The translations under genes and the position numbers were made by a program. A stretch of 64,000 nucleotides of DNA from Halorubellus sp. JP-L1. Lineage in GTDB: Archaea > Halobacteriota > Halobacteria > Halobacteriales > Natrialbaceae. The DNA lies in contig NZ_JAAOIR010000001.1 of assembly GCF_011440375.1 (NCBI RefSeq), forward strand, positions 1-64,000, read 5' to 3'. Shown here in pieces: positions 43,178 to 50,700 of the stretch. The notes under the pieces are model-generated. The model was not told the DNA's origin. It saw only the letters and a program-made list of their open reading frames with translations, and ran no database searches. How positions within the stretch are numbered: the stretch's first letter is position 1; every line of letters begins with the position of its first letter.

Positions 43178-43465
43178 TCACTCGTCGTCGTCGTCCTCGA
43201 GCTCCTCGACGTCGACCTCGCCAGCGAGGTACGCCCGCCCGCGTTCTGAGAGTTGGTAGAGTCCAGCATCCTCGTCGTAGTATTCGAGCAAATCGGCGTC
43301 CCGGAGGGTCAAAAGGTGTTTTCGAATCGCGTCCCTCCCCCAATCGGTGTTGGCTGCTACAACCCGAGGAGTCAATCGTAGTTCGTCTGACCCTCCCTGA
43401 TTCTCGAACAACTCCAAAATATCGCGGTCAACAGGAGTCATCCAAGAAGCCAGGGGTGGCCGCAT
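43178..43465 (-). CDS. PhiH1 repressor-like winged-helix regulator
   Basis: 95 residues from the ATG giving MRPPLASWMTPVDRDILEL, with GGAGGT 4 nt upstream (43470-43475). Haloarchaeal repressors related to the phage PhiH1 repressor commonly begin with this SWMT.xD..ILE pattern. A winged helix spans DILELFENQGGSDELRLTPRVVAANTDWGRDAIRKHLLTLRDADLLEYYDEDAGLYQLSERGRAYL. An acidic tail closes the protein. Divergent from the early operon with a phased operator between. It probably maintains the integrated state by repressing the early promoter. Confidence 0.88.
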   Translation of the reverse strand: MRPPLASWMTPVDRDILELFENQGGSDELRLTPRVVAANTDWGRDAIRKHLLTLRDADLLEYYDEDAGLYQLSERGRAYLAGEVDVEELEDDDDE

Positions 43466-43469
43466 TACT

Positions 43470-43475
43470 ACCTCC
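43470..43475 (-). promoter_or_regulatory. ribosome-binding site of the repressor
   Basis: GGAGGT on the minus strand, 4 nt before the ATG at 43465. It decides the start among three in-frame candidates. Confidence 0.65.
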
Positions 43476-43524
43476 ACCACACTCCGGGGGTTTGAGCGTT
43501 TTCATGACACCTATTTGCTACAAC

Positions 43525-43557
43525 ATACTGTGTATACTATCCATTATACTGTGCATA
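43525..43557. promoter_or_regulatory. phased operator between repressor and early operon
   Basis: ATACTGTGTATA (43525-43536) and ATACTGTGCATA (43546-43557), exactly 21 bp (two helical turns) apart. TTATAC (43544-43549) in the second copy sits 27 nt or so before the ATG at 43576 and may be the TATA box, so bound repressor would block TBP. The TATACTATA centre may also drive the minus-strand repressor gene. Confidence 0.72.
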
Positions 43558-43575
43558 AGGCTTAACTGCCATCCC

Positions 43576-44622
43576 ATGCACGGGACTGTGTACGACGCGA
43601 GCTTCCACGCGGACCCGTCGCTCATCGAGCGTGGGTCCTCACGAAAACTGCGGGCCCCGATGCGAGCACATCGGGCCCGCGTGGGCTCCGTCGAAGTGGG
43701 CGACGCAGCCATGAAATGCTACGACCTGCAGGGGTTTGAAGCCCTTGCATCGACCCGAGCAGAACCGGACGACGAGCAGCGACTTCTCGCGGACGGCGGC
43801 TTCGACAACTCCGGGCCGCACGCGAATCCGCACGACGAGCACCTCGAGTGGTGGCGCGACGACGGTCTCGTCGTGCGCGGCCACCGCGTCACGGTCGCGT
43901 GCAAGTGCAGCACCGAGATGGACTTCGACGGCCTCTACGGGTTCGGCGGCACCGACGCGCACTTCGACTGCCCCGACTGCGACGGCGCCGTCACGCTCAC
44001 GCCGACGCCCGCGAACCCCGCCAAGTGGAACGTCTTCGCCGAAGGCTGCCAGGAGACCGAGTACGTCGGCCGCGACGACGACCACAGCGACGAGGCCTAC
44101 CAGTACGCGCTCGTCGACGACGCCAGCACGTACGCGATCAGCTCGCCGACGTTCCAGTACGCCGACCACGAGATCGTCACCGACGGCGGCCAGGAACCGA
44201 ACCCGCTCGACCGTCTCTTCGTCGACGACGTCACCGAGCGCCCCGACCGCGTCGTCGTCGACGAGGTCACCACCATGGACGCCAGCGAGTTCGTCGGTCG
44301 CCTGAAGGCCCTCGGCCGCGCCGCCGAGGCCGTCGAAGCCCTCGCGAACGACCTCGAACGCCTCCGCCAGACCGGGCTCACCGACGACGACGCCCGCGAC
44401 CTCATCTACGGCCGGAACAACGGCATCCCGAAGCGCGACATCGAGGCGGTCTTCGACGCCATCGACGCGCTCGCGGACGGCCACACCAAGCGCGACCCCA
44501 CCGAGCGACTCCTCAGCGACGTCAGCGGGCTCTCGCTCTCCGAGACGAGCGACCTCATGGAGGAACTCGACGCACTCCGCCGGAAGTACGGCGACGTCGC
44601 CAACGACGGGGGGCGAGCATGA
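43576..44622 (+). CDS. early-operon zinc-binding protein, unknown function
   Basis: 348 residues from ATG (MHGTVYDASFHADPSLIERG), which is almost leaderless. A zinc-ribbon-like region has CKCSTEMDFDGLYGFGGTDAHFDCPDC (cysteines at about 111, 113, 134 and 137). An Asp/Glu-rich middle and a helical C-terminus follow (SEFVGRLKALGRAAEAVEALANDLERLRQTG; ERLLSDVSGLSLSETSDLMEELDALRRKYG). Proteins with this opening and helical tail are frequent early genes of haloarchaeal proviruses. The stop overlaps the next start. Probably involved in regulation or host interaction; no enzyme motif. Confidence 0.8.
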   Translation: MHGTVYDASFHADPSLIERGSSRKLRAPMRAHRARVGSVEVGDAAMKCYDLQGFEALASTRAEPDDEQRLLADGGFDNSGPHANPHDEHLEWWRDDGLVVRGHRVTVACKCSTEMDFDGLYGFGGTDAHFDCPDCDGAVTLTPTPANPAKWNVFAEGCQETEYVGRDDDHSDEAYQYALVDDASTYAISSPTFQYADHEIVTDGGQEPNPLDRLFVDDVTERPDRVVVDEVTTMDASEFVGRLKALGRAAEAVEALANDLERLRQTGLTDDDARDLIYGRNNGIPKRDIEAVFDAIDALADGHTKRDPTERLLSDVSGLSLSETSDLMEELDALRRKYGDVANDGGRA

Positions 44623-44963
44623 GCGCGGACGGCCACGGGACCACGCAGGCGTGTCCCGAGTGCGACGCCGCCGGCGCGGCGCTTTACCGGCGCACGTCCG
44701 GCTCCGAAGCGAACCGCGAGGACGACCCCCGGAAGGACTGGAAGTGCAACGACTGCGGCGCGACGTTCGACGAGCCGACCGAGCGCGAGCGCCAGCAGCC
44801 CGCGAACGTCCGCCAGAACACGCTCGCCGGCAAGCTCGACGCCGCCGACCCGAACGACCTCGTGACCGACGGCGGCCGGGACGTCGTCGATCCCATCCCC
44901 GCCCCGGAGGTCCAGTCGGATGGCGACCCCACCGACGAGGACCTCGGAGGTGAGAGCGCGTGA
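44619..44963 (+). CDS. early-operon zinc-ribbon protein
   Basis: 114 residues. Zinc ribbon CPECDAAGAALYRRTSG...WKCNDCGATFD with CxxC pairs at about 12/15 and 45/48, then a conserved-looking tail RQNTLAGKLDAADPNDLV. ATGA overlap with the preceding gene and GTGA overlap with the next. Small rubredoxin-like ribbons often mediate protein or DNA contacts. Confidence 0.8.
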   Translation: MSADGHGTTQACPECDAAGAALYRRTSGSEANREDDPRKDWKCNDCGATFDEPTERERQQPANVRQNTLAGKLDAADPNDLVTDGGRDVVDPIPAPEVQSDGDPTDEDLGGESA

Positions 44964-45343
44964 GCACCGACGGCGAAAGGAACGCGGACGCGCGGGTCCC
45001 CGAGTACGCTCCCGAGGATCTGACCCCCGAGATGAACCTCCTGAACCTCGCGAAGTACGTGCGCATCGAGGGCGCTCGCGTCCAGGTCACGTACCTCGAC
45101 GCGCTCGATCGAACCGAGCACACCGCGGAGTTCGAGGTCGTCGATCAGGACGAACAGACCGGCGGCCCGTTCCGGTTCCGCGCGATGGACCTCGACACGC
45201 TCGACGCCGAGGAGTTCGTCCCGCACCGACTCACGCTGGCGGCGTACGCGCACCTCGTGAAGTACCCCGACGAGATCCAGGCCCGGAGCGCGCTCGGTCA
45301 CGTCACCGACGTCACCGTCCTCGAGGGAGGTGACGGGACGTGA
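44960..45343 (+). CDS. early-operon acidic protein
   Basis: 127 residues from a GTG overlapping the preceding TGA. Beta-rich core (YVRIEGARVQVTYLDALDRTEHTAEFEVVDQDEQTGGPFRFRAMDLDTLDAEEFVPHRLT). No known motif. Part of the coupled early operon. Confidence 0.75.
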   Translation: MSTDGERNADARVPEYAPEDLTPEMNLLNLAKYVRIEGARVQVTYLDALDRTEHTAEFEVVDQDEQTGGPFRFRAMDLDTLDAEEFVPHRLTLAAYAHLVKYPDEIQARSALGHVTDVTVLEGGDGT

Positions 45344-45657
45344 ACCACATCGTCCGGAACTACGGAGACGAACCGAACCCTCGGAAGGTTGCCGCCGAGG
45401 CCATCGCCGACGTCGACGTCCGACCGGGACGCATCGCCCGCTATCGCGACGGCTGCGAGCTCACGCTCGAACCGGGCGAGACCGCGCCCGACACCTGCCC
45501 CGGCGACGGCTGCACCGCCGCCCTCGAGGCCGTCGTCGTCACCGACGGCGGGCGAGCGGAGGACCGCGTCGTCGTCGACGCCCACGAGTGCATCCCGCAG
45601 ACCGACCAGACCGAGGACGTCGACCGCTGCCAGCTCTGCGGCGGGGTGATTCGATGA
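45340..45657 (+). CDS. early-operon small zinc-binding protein
   Basis: 105 residues from a GTG (GTGA overlap). Contains CPGDGC and a C-terminal CQLCGG, plus an HECIP segment, so a metal site is likely. Begins MNHIVRNYGDEPNPRKVAAE. Its TGA overlaps a 12-codon ORF (45654-45692: MNSSAEPTEAGR) which in turn overlaps the next start, a possible translational bridge. Confidence 0.75.
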   Translation: MNHIVRNYGDEPNPRKVAAEAIADVDVRPGRIARYRDGCELTLEPGETAPDTCPGDGCTAALEAVVVTDGGRAEDRVVVDAHECIPQTDQTEDVDRCQLCGGVIR

Positions 45658-45688
45658 ACTCCAGCGCCGAACCGACGGAGGCGGGGCG

Positions 45689-45937
45689 ATGACGGACGAG
45701 TCCGAGCGGTTGGCGTCCATCCTCGCCGAGGCTACGCGACCACGGTGCGAGCACGGCCACAGCGGGATCTGCCTGAACGTCGAGGATGGACGGCTGGACT
45801 GTCCCGTTCCCGAGCACACGCCGACGCGAGTCTACGACCTCGCCGACGCGAGCGTGGTCTGGGAGACCGACGACCAGGAGGAAGTCCCGACTAACGAGGC
45901 CGCCACTCCCCAGTCTGACGAGGTGATAGATGCATGA
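45689..45937 (+). CDS. early-operon small Cys/His protein
   Basis: 82 residues. CEHGHSGICLNVEDGRLDCPVPEH (about 20-43) gives three Cys and three His in a compact segment, consistent with a zinc knuckle. Last confident gene of the early operon before the integrase. Confidence 0.72.
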   Translation: MTDESERLASILAEATRPRCEHGHSGICLNVEDGRLDCPVPEHTPTRVYDLADASVVWETDDQEEVPTNEAATPQSDEVIDA

Positions 45938-46343
45938 GCGGGATGTCAGAATTTACCCCTTTCCGAAACGGCATCAGTAATCCCTCTAACAGGTATGGCT
46001 GGGCGCGGGAGATCCCCCCATTCTACCCCCCTCGCGTCCTGCCGATACTGACCGTAGAGCCATCGGTGGTGAGTGGTATGTCTGAGAGCGACACCTCTCA
46101 GTCTCTCGGATGGCGGTGGCGAGAATCGGCCTGGAGAGCTCTGGTTCGTTCCCCATGGGCGTACAACAGAGATAGAGTTAGAACCGCGAATAGAACCCAT
46201 AGACCGATTAAAAACAGGATGATCAGCGGTGAGATTACTCCAGGCATATTTAGTCATCTCACCAGCCACAACCATTGTTACAACCCACGTTGCTCCACAA
46301 AGCGGCGATTAATTCAGACGGAGATCGACCAGGAGGGGAGTCG
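45938..46343. other. region between early operon and integrase
   Basis: 406 nt, AT-richer than the surroundings. A plus-strand ORF starts with an ATGA overlap but its product looks random. The minus strand holds a plausible 49-residue membrane protein (46098-46247). A TTAATT at about 46306-46311 may be the TATA box of the integrase. Confidence 0.5.
46098..46247 (-). CDS. 49-residue single-pass membrane protein
   Basis: ATG at 46247 to TGA at 46098. The product begins MPGVISPLIILFLIGLWVLF and continues with AVLTLSLLYAHGERTRALQ, a clean hydrophobic helix of about 25 residues followed by a basic tail. It is the only reading of this stretch with clear protein character, antisense to the operon. 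No ribosome-binding site is obvious. Possible superinfection-exclusion or holin-like peptide; unproven. Confidence 0.42.
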   Translation of the reverse strand: MPGVISPLIILFLIGLWVLFAVLTLSLLYAHGERTRALQADSRHRHPRD

Positions 46344-47384
46344 ATGAGCTCCGACCTGCAGAGCATCGCCCCCGAGCACGCCTTCGAGCTCTACCTCGAC
46401 TCGCGACGCGACGACGCGGCCGAGTGGACGCTGACGAGTCACACTAGCCGACTCCGGCCGTTCGTGGAGTGGTGCGACGACAACGACATCGACGACATGA
46501 ACGACCTGACCGGTCGCGACCTCTACGAGTACCGCGTCTGGCGACGCGAGGGCAACTACTCCGAGGGGAAGGTCGAAGAACTCGCCCCGAAGACCCTGAA
46601 GACCTCGTTGTCGACGCTCCGGCGGTTCCTTCGGTTCTGCCACACCATCGAGGGCGTCCCCGAAGACCTCTATCTCAAGGTTCCAATTCCCGAACTCTCC
46701 CGGAGCGACGAGGTCTCGGACTCGAAGATCGTCCCCGAACGCATCCCGCCCATCCTCGAGTACCTGACGACGTACCACTACGCGAGCCGCGACCACGTCG
46801 TCACCCTGCTCCTCTGGCACTGCGGTGCGCGGAACGCGGCCGTCCGCGCCCTCGACCTCCAGGACGTCGACCTCGACGCCGACGCTCCGATGGTTCGATT
46901 CGTCCACCGACCCGACACCGGGACGCCGCTGAAGAACGACGAGAAGAGCGAGCGCGCGAACCGCCTCGGCAAGCGCGTCGCGAAAGTCCTCCGGAGCTAC
47001 ATCGAGGACAAGCGCCGCGACATCCAGGACGACAACGGCCGTGACCCGCTCATCACCACGAACCAGGGCCGCATCTCGCGGTCCAGCATCCGGAACACCA
47101 TCTACCGCGTCACGCGCCCGTGCTGGATCGGCGAGGGCTGCCCGCACGGCAAAGAGATCGAGACCTGCGAGTACAACACCTACCACGACGCCTCGAAGTG
47201 CCCGAGCACCCGCAGTCCCCACGACTTCCGGAAGGCTCGCGTCACCAAGTTCCGGAACGACAACGTCCCGAAGGGCGTCGTCTCCGACGAGCTCGACGCC
47301 AGCGAACAGATCCTCGACCTGCACTACGACCGTGCCAGCCAGAAACAACGTGCGAAGCGACGCTTCCGCGAACTCAACAGATGA
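46344..47384 (+). CDS. tyrosine recombinase / integrase
   Basis: 346 residues from the ATG at 46344, preceded by AGGAGGGG. N-terminal SAM-like core-binding domain (AFELYLDSRRDDAAEWTLTSHTSRLRPFVEWC; about 12-110). The catalytic domain has Arg I in HCGARNAAVRAL (about 155-163), Lys in the beta-hairpin near VRFVHRPDTGTPLKNDEKS, HxxR as SPHDFRKARVT (about 290-300), and the nucleophile Tyr in LHYDRAS (about 327). Before HxxR there is a Cys/His insertion (CWIGEGCPHGKEIETC...CP), seen in haloarchaeal provirus integrases. Located 65 nt from attR; catalyses integration into, and probably excision from, tRNA-Arg. Confidence 0.94.
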   Translation: MSSDLQSIAPEHAFELYLDSRRDDAAEWTLTSHTSRLRPFVEWCDDNDIDDMNDLTGRDLYEYRVWRREGNYSEGKVEELAPKTLKTSLSTLRRFLRFCHTIEGVPEDLYLKVPIPELSRSDEVSDSKIVPERIPPILEYLTTYHYASRDHVVTLLLWHCGARNAAVRALDLQDVDLDADAPMVRFVHRPDTGTPLKNDEKSERANRLGKRVAKVLRSYIEDKRRDIQDDNGRDPLITTNQGRISRSSIRNTIYRVTRPCWIGEGCPHGKEIETCEYNTYHDASKCPSTRSPHDFRKARVTKFRNDNVPKGVVSDELDASEQILDLHYDRASQKQRAKRRFRELNR

Positions 47385-47448
47385 CAGTCATGAATATACC
47401 GGCCGACATGATGGGGAACCGTCCCTTTTGTATCCGGCTTAGTGTATG

Positions 47449-47462
47449 CCTGCAGCGCCCAT
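47449..47462 (+). repeat. attR
   Basis: CCTGCAGCGCCCAT, identical to 18739-18752 in tRNA-Arg. The identity does not extend on either side, so the core is short. Confidence 0.82.
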
Positions 47463-47600
47463 GTTTTCACGGCGAACGGAGGTGAGGAGTGGAACTGGAC
47501 CGCGAAGGATTTGAATCAGTGAGCGACCACCGGGAGCGACCGTGGTTCAAATTCCTGCGGCGCCCATGTTCTCTCGTCGAACGGAGGTGAGGAGTGGAAC
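47456..47600 (+). repeat. tandem att remnant, about 105-bp unit
   Basis: CGCCCATGTT (47456 and 47561) and CGAACGGAGGTGAGGAGTGGAAC (split CGAACGGAGG / TGAGGAGTGGAAC; 47473 and 47578) recur with the same 105-bp offset. The second copy is preceded by GGTTCAAATTCCTGCGGCG (47544-47562), a diverged T-arm and acceptor end of tRNA-Arg. This looks like an older integration scar. The remaining 47601-47739 holds no gene. Confidence 0.75.
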
Positions 47601-47739
47601 CGTGACCCTGACGGTTTCGGGGGCGAGTGCACCTCGAAGGATCCGCTGCTGGACCGATAGCGGTTCGCTTCGGGGTACGGCGCTCTCTGGGTCGGTCCGT
47701 TGCCCTGTGAACGAAGGTTTGCCGGGGGGTGCTGTCCGG

Positions 47740-50700
47740 TCAGTCTCGTGCGTTGACGTACTGTGTCGAGCGGGGCGGCCACGATGGGCTATCGTCCGAA
47801 GACGACGTCGGTGAACCGAGAGAGGGATTCCCCGACAGTACCCGGGGGTCGCTCGAGGAGACGTTGACGTCTTTCGATCCGACGTCGATGACGTAGCCGT
47901 TCCGGGTGCCGTCGGTCGATCCGGTGTCGTCGTCGTCGGGTGCCTCGTCGCCGTCGGGTGCGTCGTCCTCGTCGGGGTCGTACGTGCTCGCGTCGAAGTA
48001 TAGGACCATGAAGTCGGGCGTCCCGCTGTCACCGTCGTCTACCTCGACGACGACGATGGCGTCGTTCTCGGGGAGGCTGAACGTATCGCCGTTCGTGATG
48101 CTCGGGTCGTATGCTTCGACGATCTCCTCGACGGTGGTCTCGTCGTACCGTTCCTCCACGTACCACGCGCTGGCGTCGAGTTCGGGGACGTCGTCGCCGT
48201 TCGTGTATATCTTGTGTTGCGTTTCGGAGTCGTGCGTGGTCTGGTTCGCGGTCCCGTTCGTCCCGGCGCACCGCGTCTCCTGGACGTCGCTCGTGTCGTT
48301 GACGGCGCCGAGGTTCTCGTAGTCCGCACACGTACGCGTCGACACCGCGAAGTGCACGAGGTCACCGGGGTCGAGCGCTGAATCGAGGGGGATCGACGTG
48401 TACCCCGTGTCCGTTGGGTCGTTCGTGTTCGAACCGAAGTCCACGTCACTCCCGCCGACGTTCACGGACGTCGTCGTGTTCTTGTACTCGATGACGTTCC
48501 TCGTACTCTCTTGGCTGTCGTTCGCCGCTCGTTGGAAGGTCTCCGAGAGGTCGTCCGCGTTGTCGACCTCGTAGACCTTGCCGACGCGGTCGGGGTTCTC
48601 GCCGTCGACGTTCGCGATGTCTTCCAGCAACGCTTTGTTGTAGTCTCCTTCGTCGCCGAGTGCGACGACGTAGATTCGGATGCCGTTCTCGTGAGCGGCT
48701 GATGCAGCGTCTCGGATGGCCTGCAGGTTCGCGGCGGAATCGTCGGACGGTCGACCGTCGGTCAGTAATACGACGGTCTCGGTGACGTTCTTGCCGTCGT
48801 CGCGCGTCTTGTCCGTCTCGACGTCCGAGATACCGGCGTTCAGCGCCTTCAACATCGGCGTTCCGCTACTGGACTCCCACGTTGCCGCGTCCGTATCGAG
48901 CGTGCCGTTGACGGCGCCGAAGTCCGACGACTGTGAGATCTTCGTTTGCGCTTGCTCGTTCGGTTCGACGCCCCAGAACCGGACGACGCTGAGGCGGTCC
49001 TTCGTGTCGTTCATTGCGCCGACGAACTGCTGGGCTGCGTCGAGCCGCTCGAAAGAGGGGTCGTTGCCGTCGATCCGTATCTCGTGGTAGTAGTCGTGGT
49101 CGGTGCCCGAGATGGTCTCACCGGGATAGTAGACTCTCGAAGCAGGGATGTCTCCCTCGATGTCGCCGTCGCCGTCGTCGTCGCCTACGTACGCGTACCC
49201 CTCGGGAACGGTCGTCGTCTCTTCGCCGAACGTCCGTTTCTGTACCGTATCACTCGGCTCGAGCTCTGCCGTTTCGCCAGGGTTCAACGTTTCCGTAGAG
49301 GACCAGCAGAATCCGCCAATGCAGCTCTCAGTGGTGACTTCCCACTGTTCGTTACTTCCCGCTGCAGGCCCGTCTTCGCCAGCGGACGCGTAGGATGCGG
49401 CGGAAACGGATTTCTCCGGGGACCAGGAACTGTAACTCCATAGCGAGTGAGCGCCAGAGACGTGCTCGTACGTCTTCTCTCCATCGTTATACTTCCCGTA
49501 GTTGGTGAGGTGGTTCATCGACCCGGAGTCGTCGATGACGAGGGAGATGTTCATCGGGTTCCGGACGTCGGTCTCGATTCGCTCGAGTTTCGGTTCGGCG
49601 ATGCGCGACCCGAGGAGCGTGACCTCGGCCTGGGACTGGTTGACGACGAGCGCGTTCTCGTCCTCGTCGTACGTGACCGAGCAGTCGTAGCCGTCGTCGG
49701 TCTCGGAGCACTCGAATTCGTCGGGCCCGTCGCCGTCGTCGCCGCCTTCGTCACCGGCGTCGCCGCCGAGGTCGGGGTCGCCGTCGCCGTCGACGTCCAC
49801 GGCGGTCGACGGGAGGCCCTGGTCTAAGTGGAAGTACGCCTGGTCGAACGTGACGGTGCCGGCGACGAGCGCACCGTACACCTCGCTGTCCGTCTGGAGT
49901 TCGACGTTCCCGGTTCCTCCCGGGCCGTAGACGACGCCCGTGAACTCGGCTCCGTCACTGGAGGCGCCGGGACTCCCCTCGAACGTGGCCTGGCAGCCGG
50001 CCTTGCAGACGAGCCAGAATGCGTTCGAGCGGTGCGTTCGGTCGCCGTCGGCGTCGCGAACGGTCACCGACGCGTCCTCGCCGACGGTGACGTGATCGCT
50101 GTCCGCACCGACGAACGTACGGACCTGTCCATCGCCCTCGACTTCGACGTCGCCCTCGATGGTGACGCCGTCCTCGACGGCGATGACGACGTCCCCGCTG
50201 CTCGCGTCGAGCGTGAGCGTGTCACCGTCCGCGACCGTGAGTTCCTGGAGGTGGTAGACGCCGTCGGAGAGCGTCACGTCCCCGGCGTGGAGCGTCTCGC
50301 TGTCGGCGTCGATCGCGGTGACGTCGTCGCGGTCGTTGTGATTGTCGTCTTCGGTGACGTCGATCGTCAGCTCGATGCGGTCGTCCATGGGGTCGAGATC
50401 GGGGAGCGTGGCCGAGTTCGTCTTCGTGCCGTTGACGAGCGTCTTGCTAGGGCTCTCGTCTATCGTCCCGTCGTGATAGACGTCGCCGTCGATGCAGTAC
50501 TCGTCGTCGCCGTTGCCGCAGGCTCCACCCGAGAACTCGACGTCACCCTCGGCGACGACCGTTCCCTCGATGGTGCCACTGTTCGCCGTTATCTCGACGT
50601 TCCCTCGCGTGAGTACGTGCCCGTGCTTCCCCTTCGAGACTGGATATGGGCCGTCGGTCGAATCGTAGCTGTCCACGTCGGCCTGACTCGGGTTCCCCGC

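Larger units (their letters stand above)
18739..47462. mobile_element. integrated provirus or plasmid-like element at tRNA-Arg, about 28.7 kb
   Basis: Bounded by 14-bp direct repeats (attL in tRNA-Arg, attR next to the integrase). It contains an HUH Rep, an Orc1/Cdc6, a long co-oriented operon of membrane proteins with one P-loop ATPase, repressor and operator regions, early zinc-ribbon proteins, a probable defence operon and a tyrosine integrase. It lacks recognisable housekeeping genes, transposases, rRNA or tRNA. No major capsid, portal or large terminase is recognised. The two-replication-protein, membrane-protein-rich make-up suggests a pleomorphic-virus-like or vesicle-borne plasmid; the class is inferred. 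Confidence 0.88.

Noticed and set aside
45934-46347. 137-codon ORF starting with an ATGA overlap after the early operon
   Set aside because: The start overlap is attractive, but the product is basic, Trp/Pro/Ser/Asn-rich and random-looking, and the opposite strand has a more protein-like small membrane ORF.
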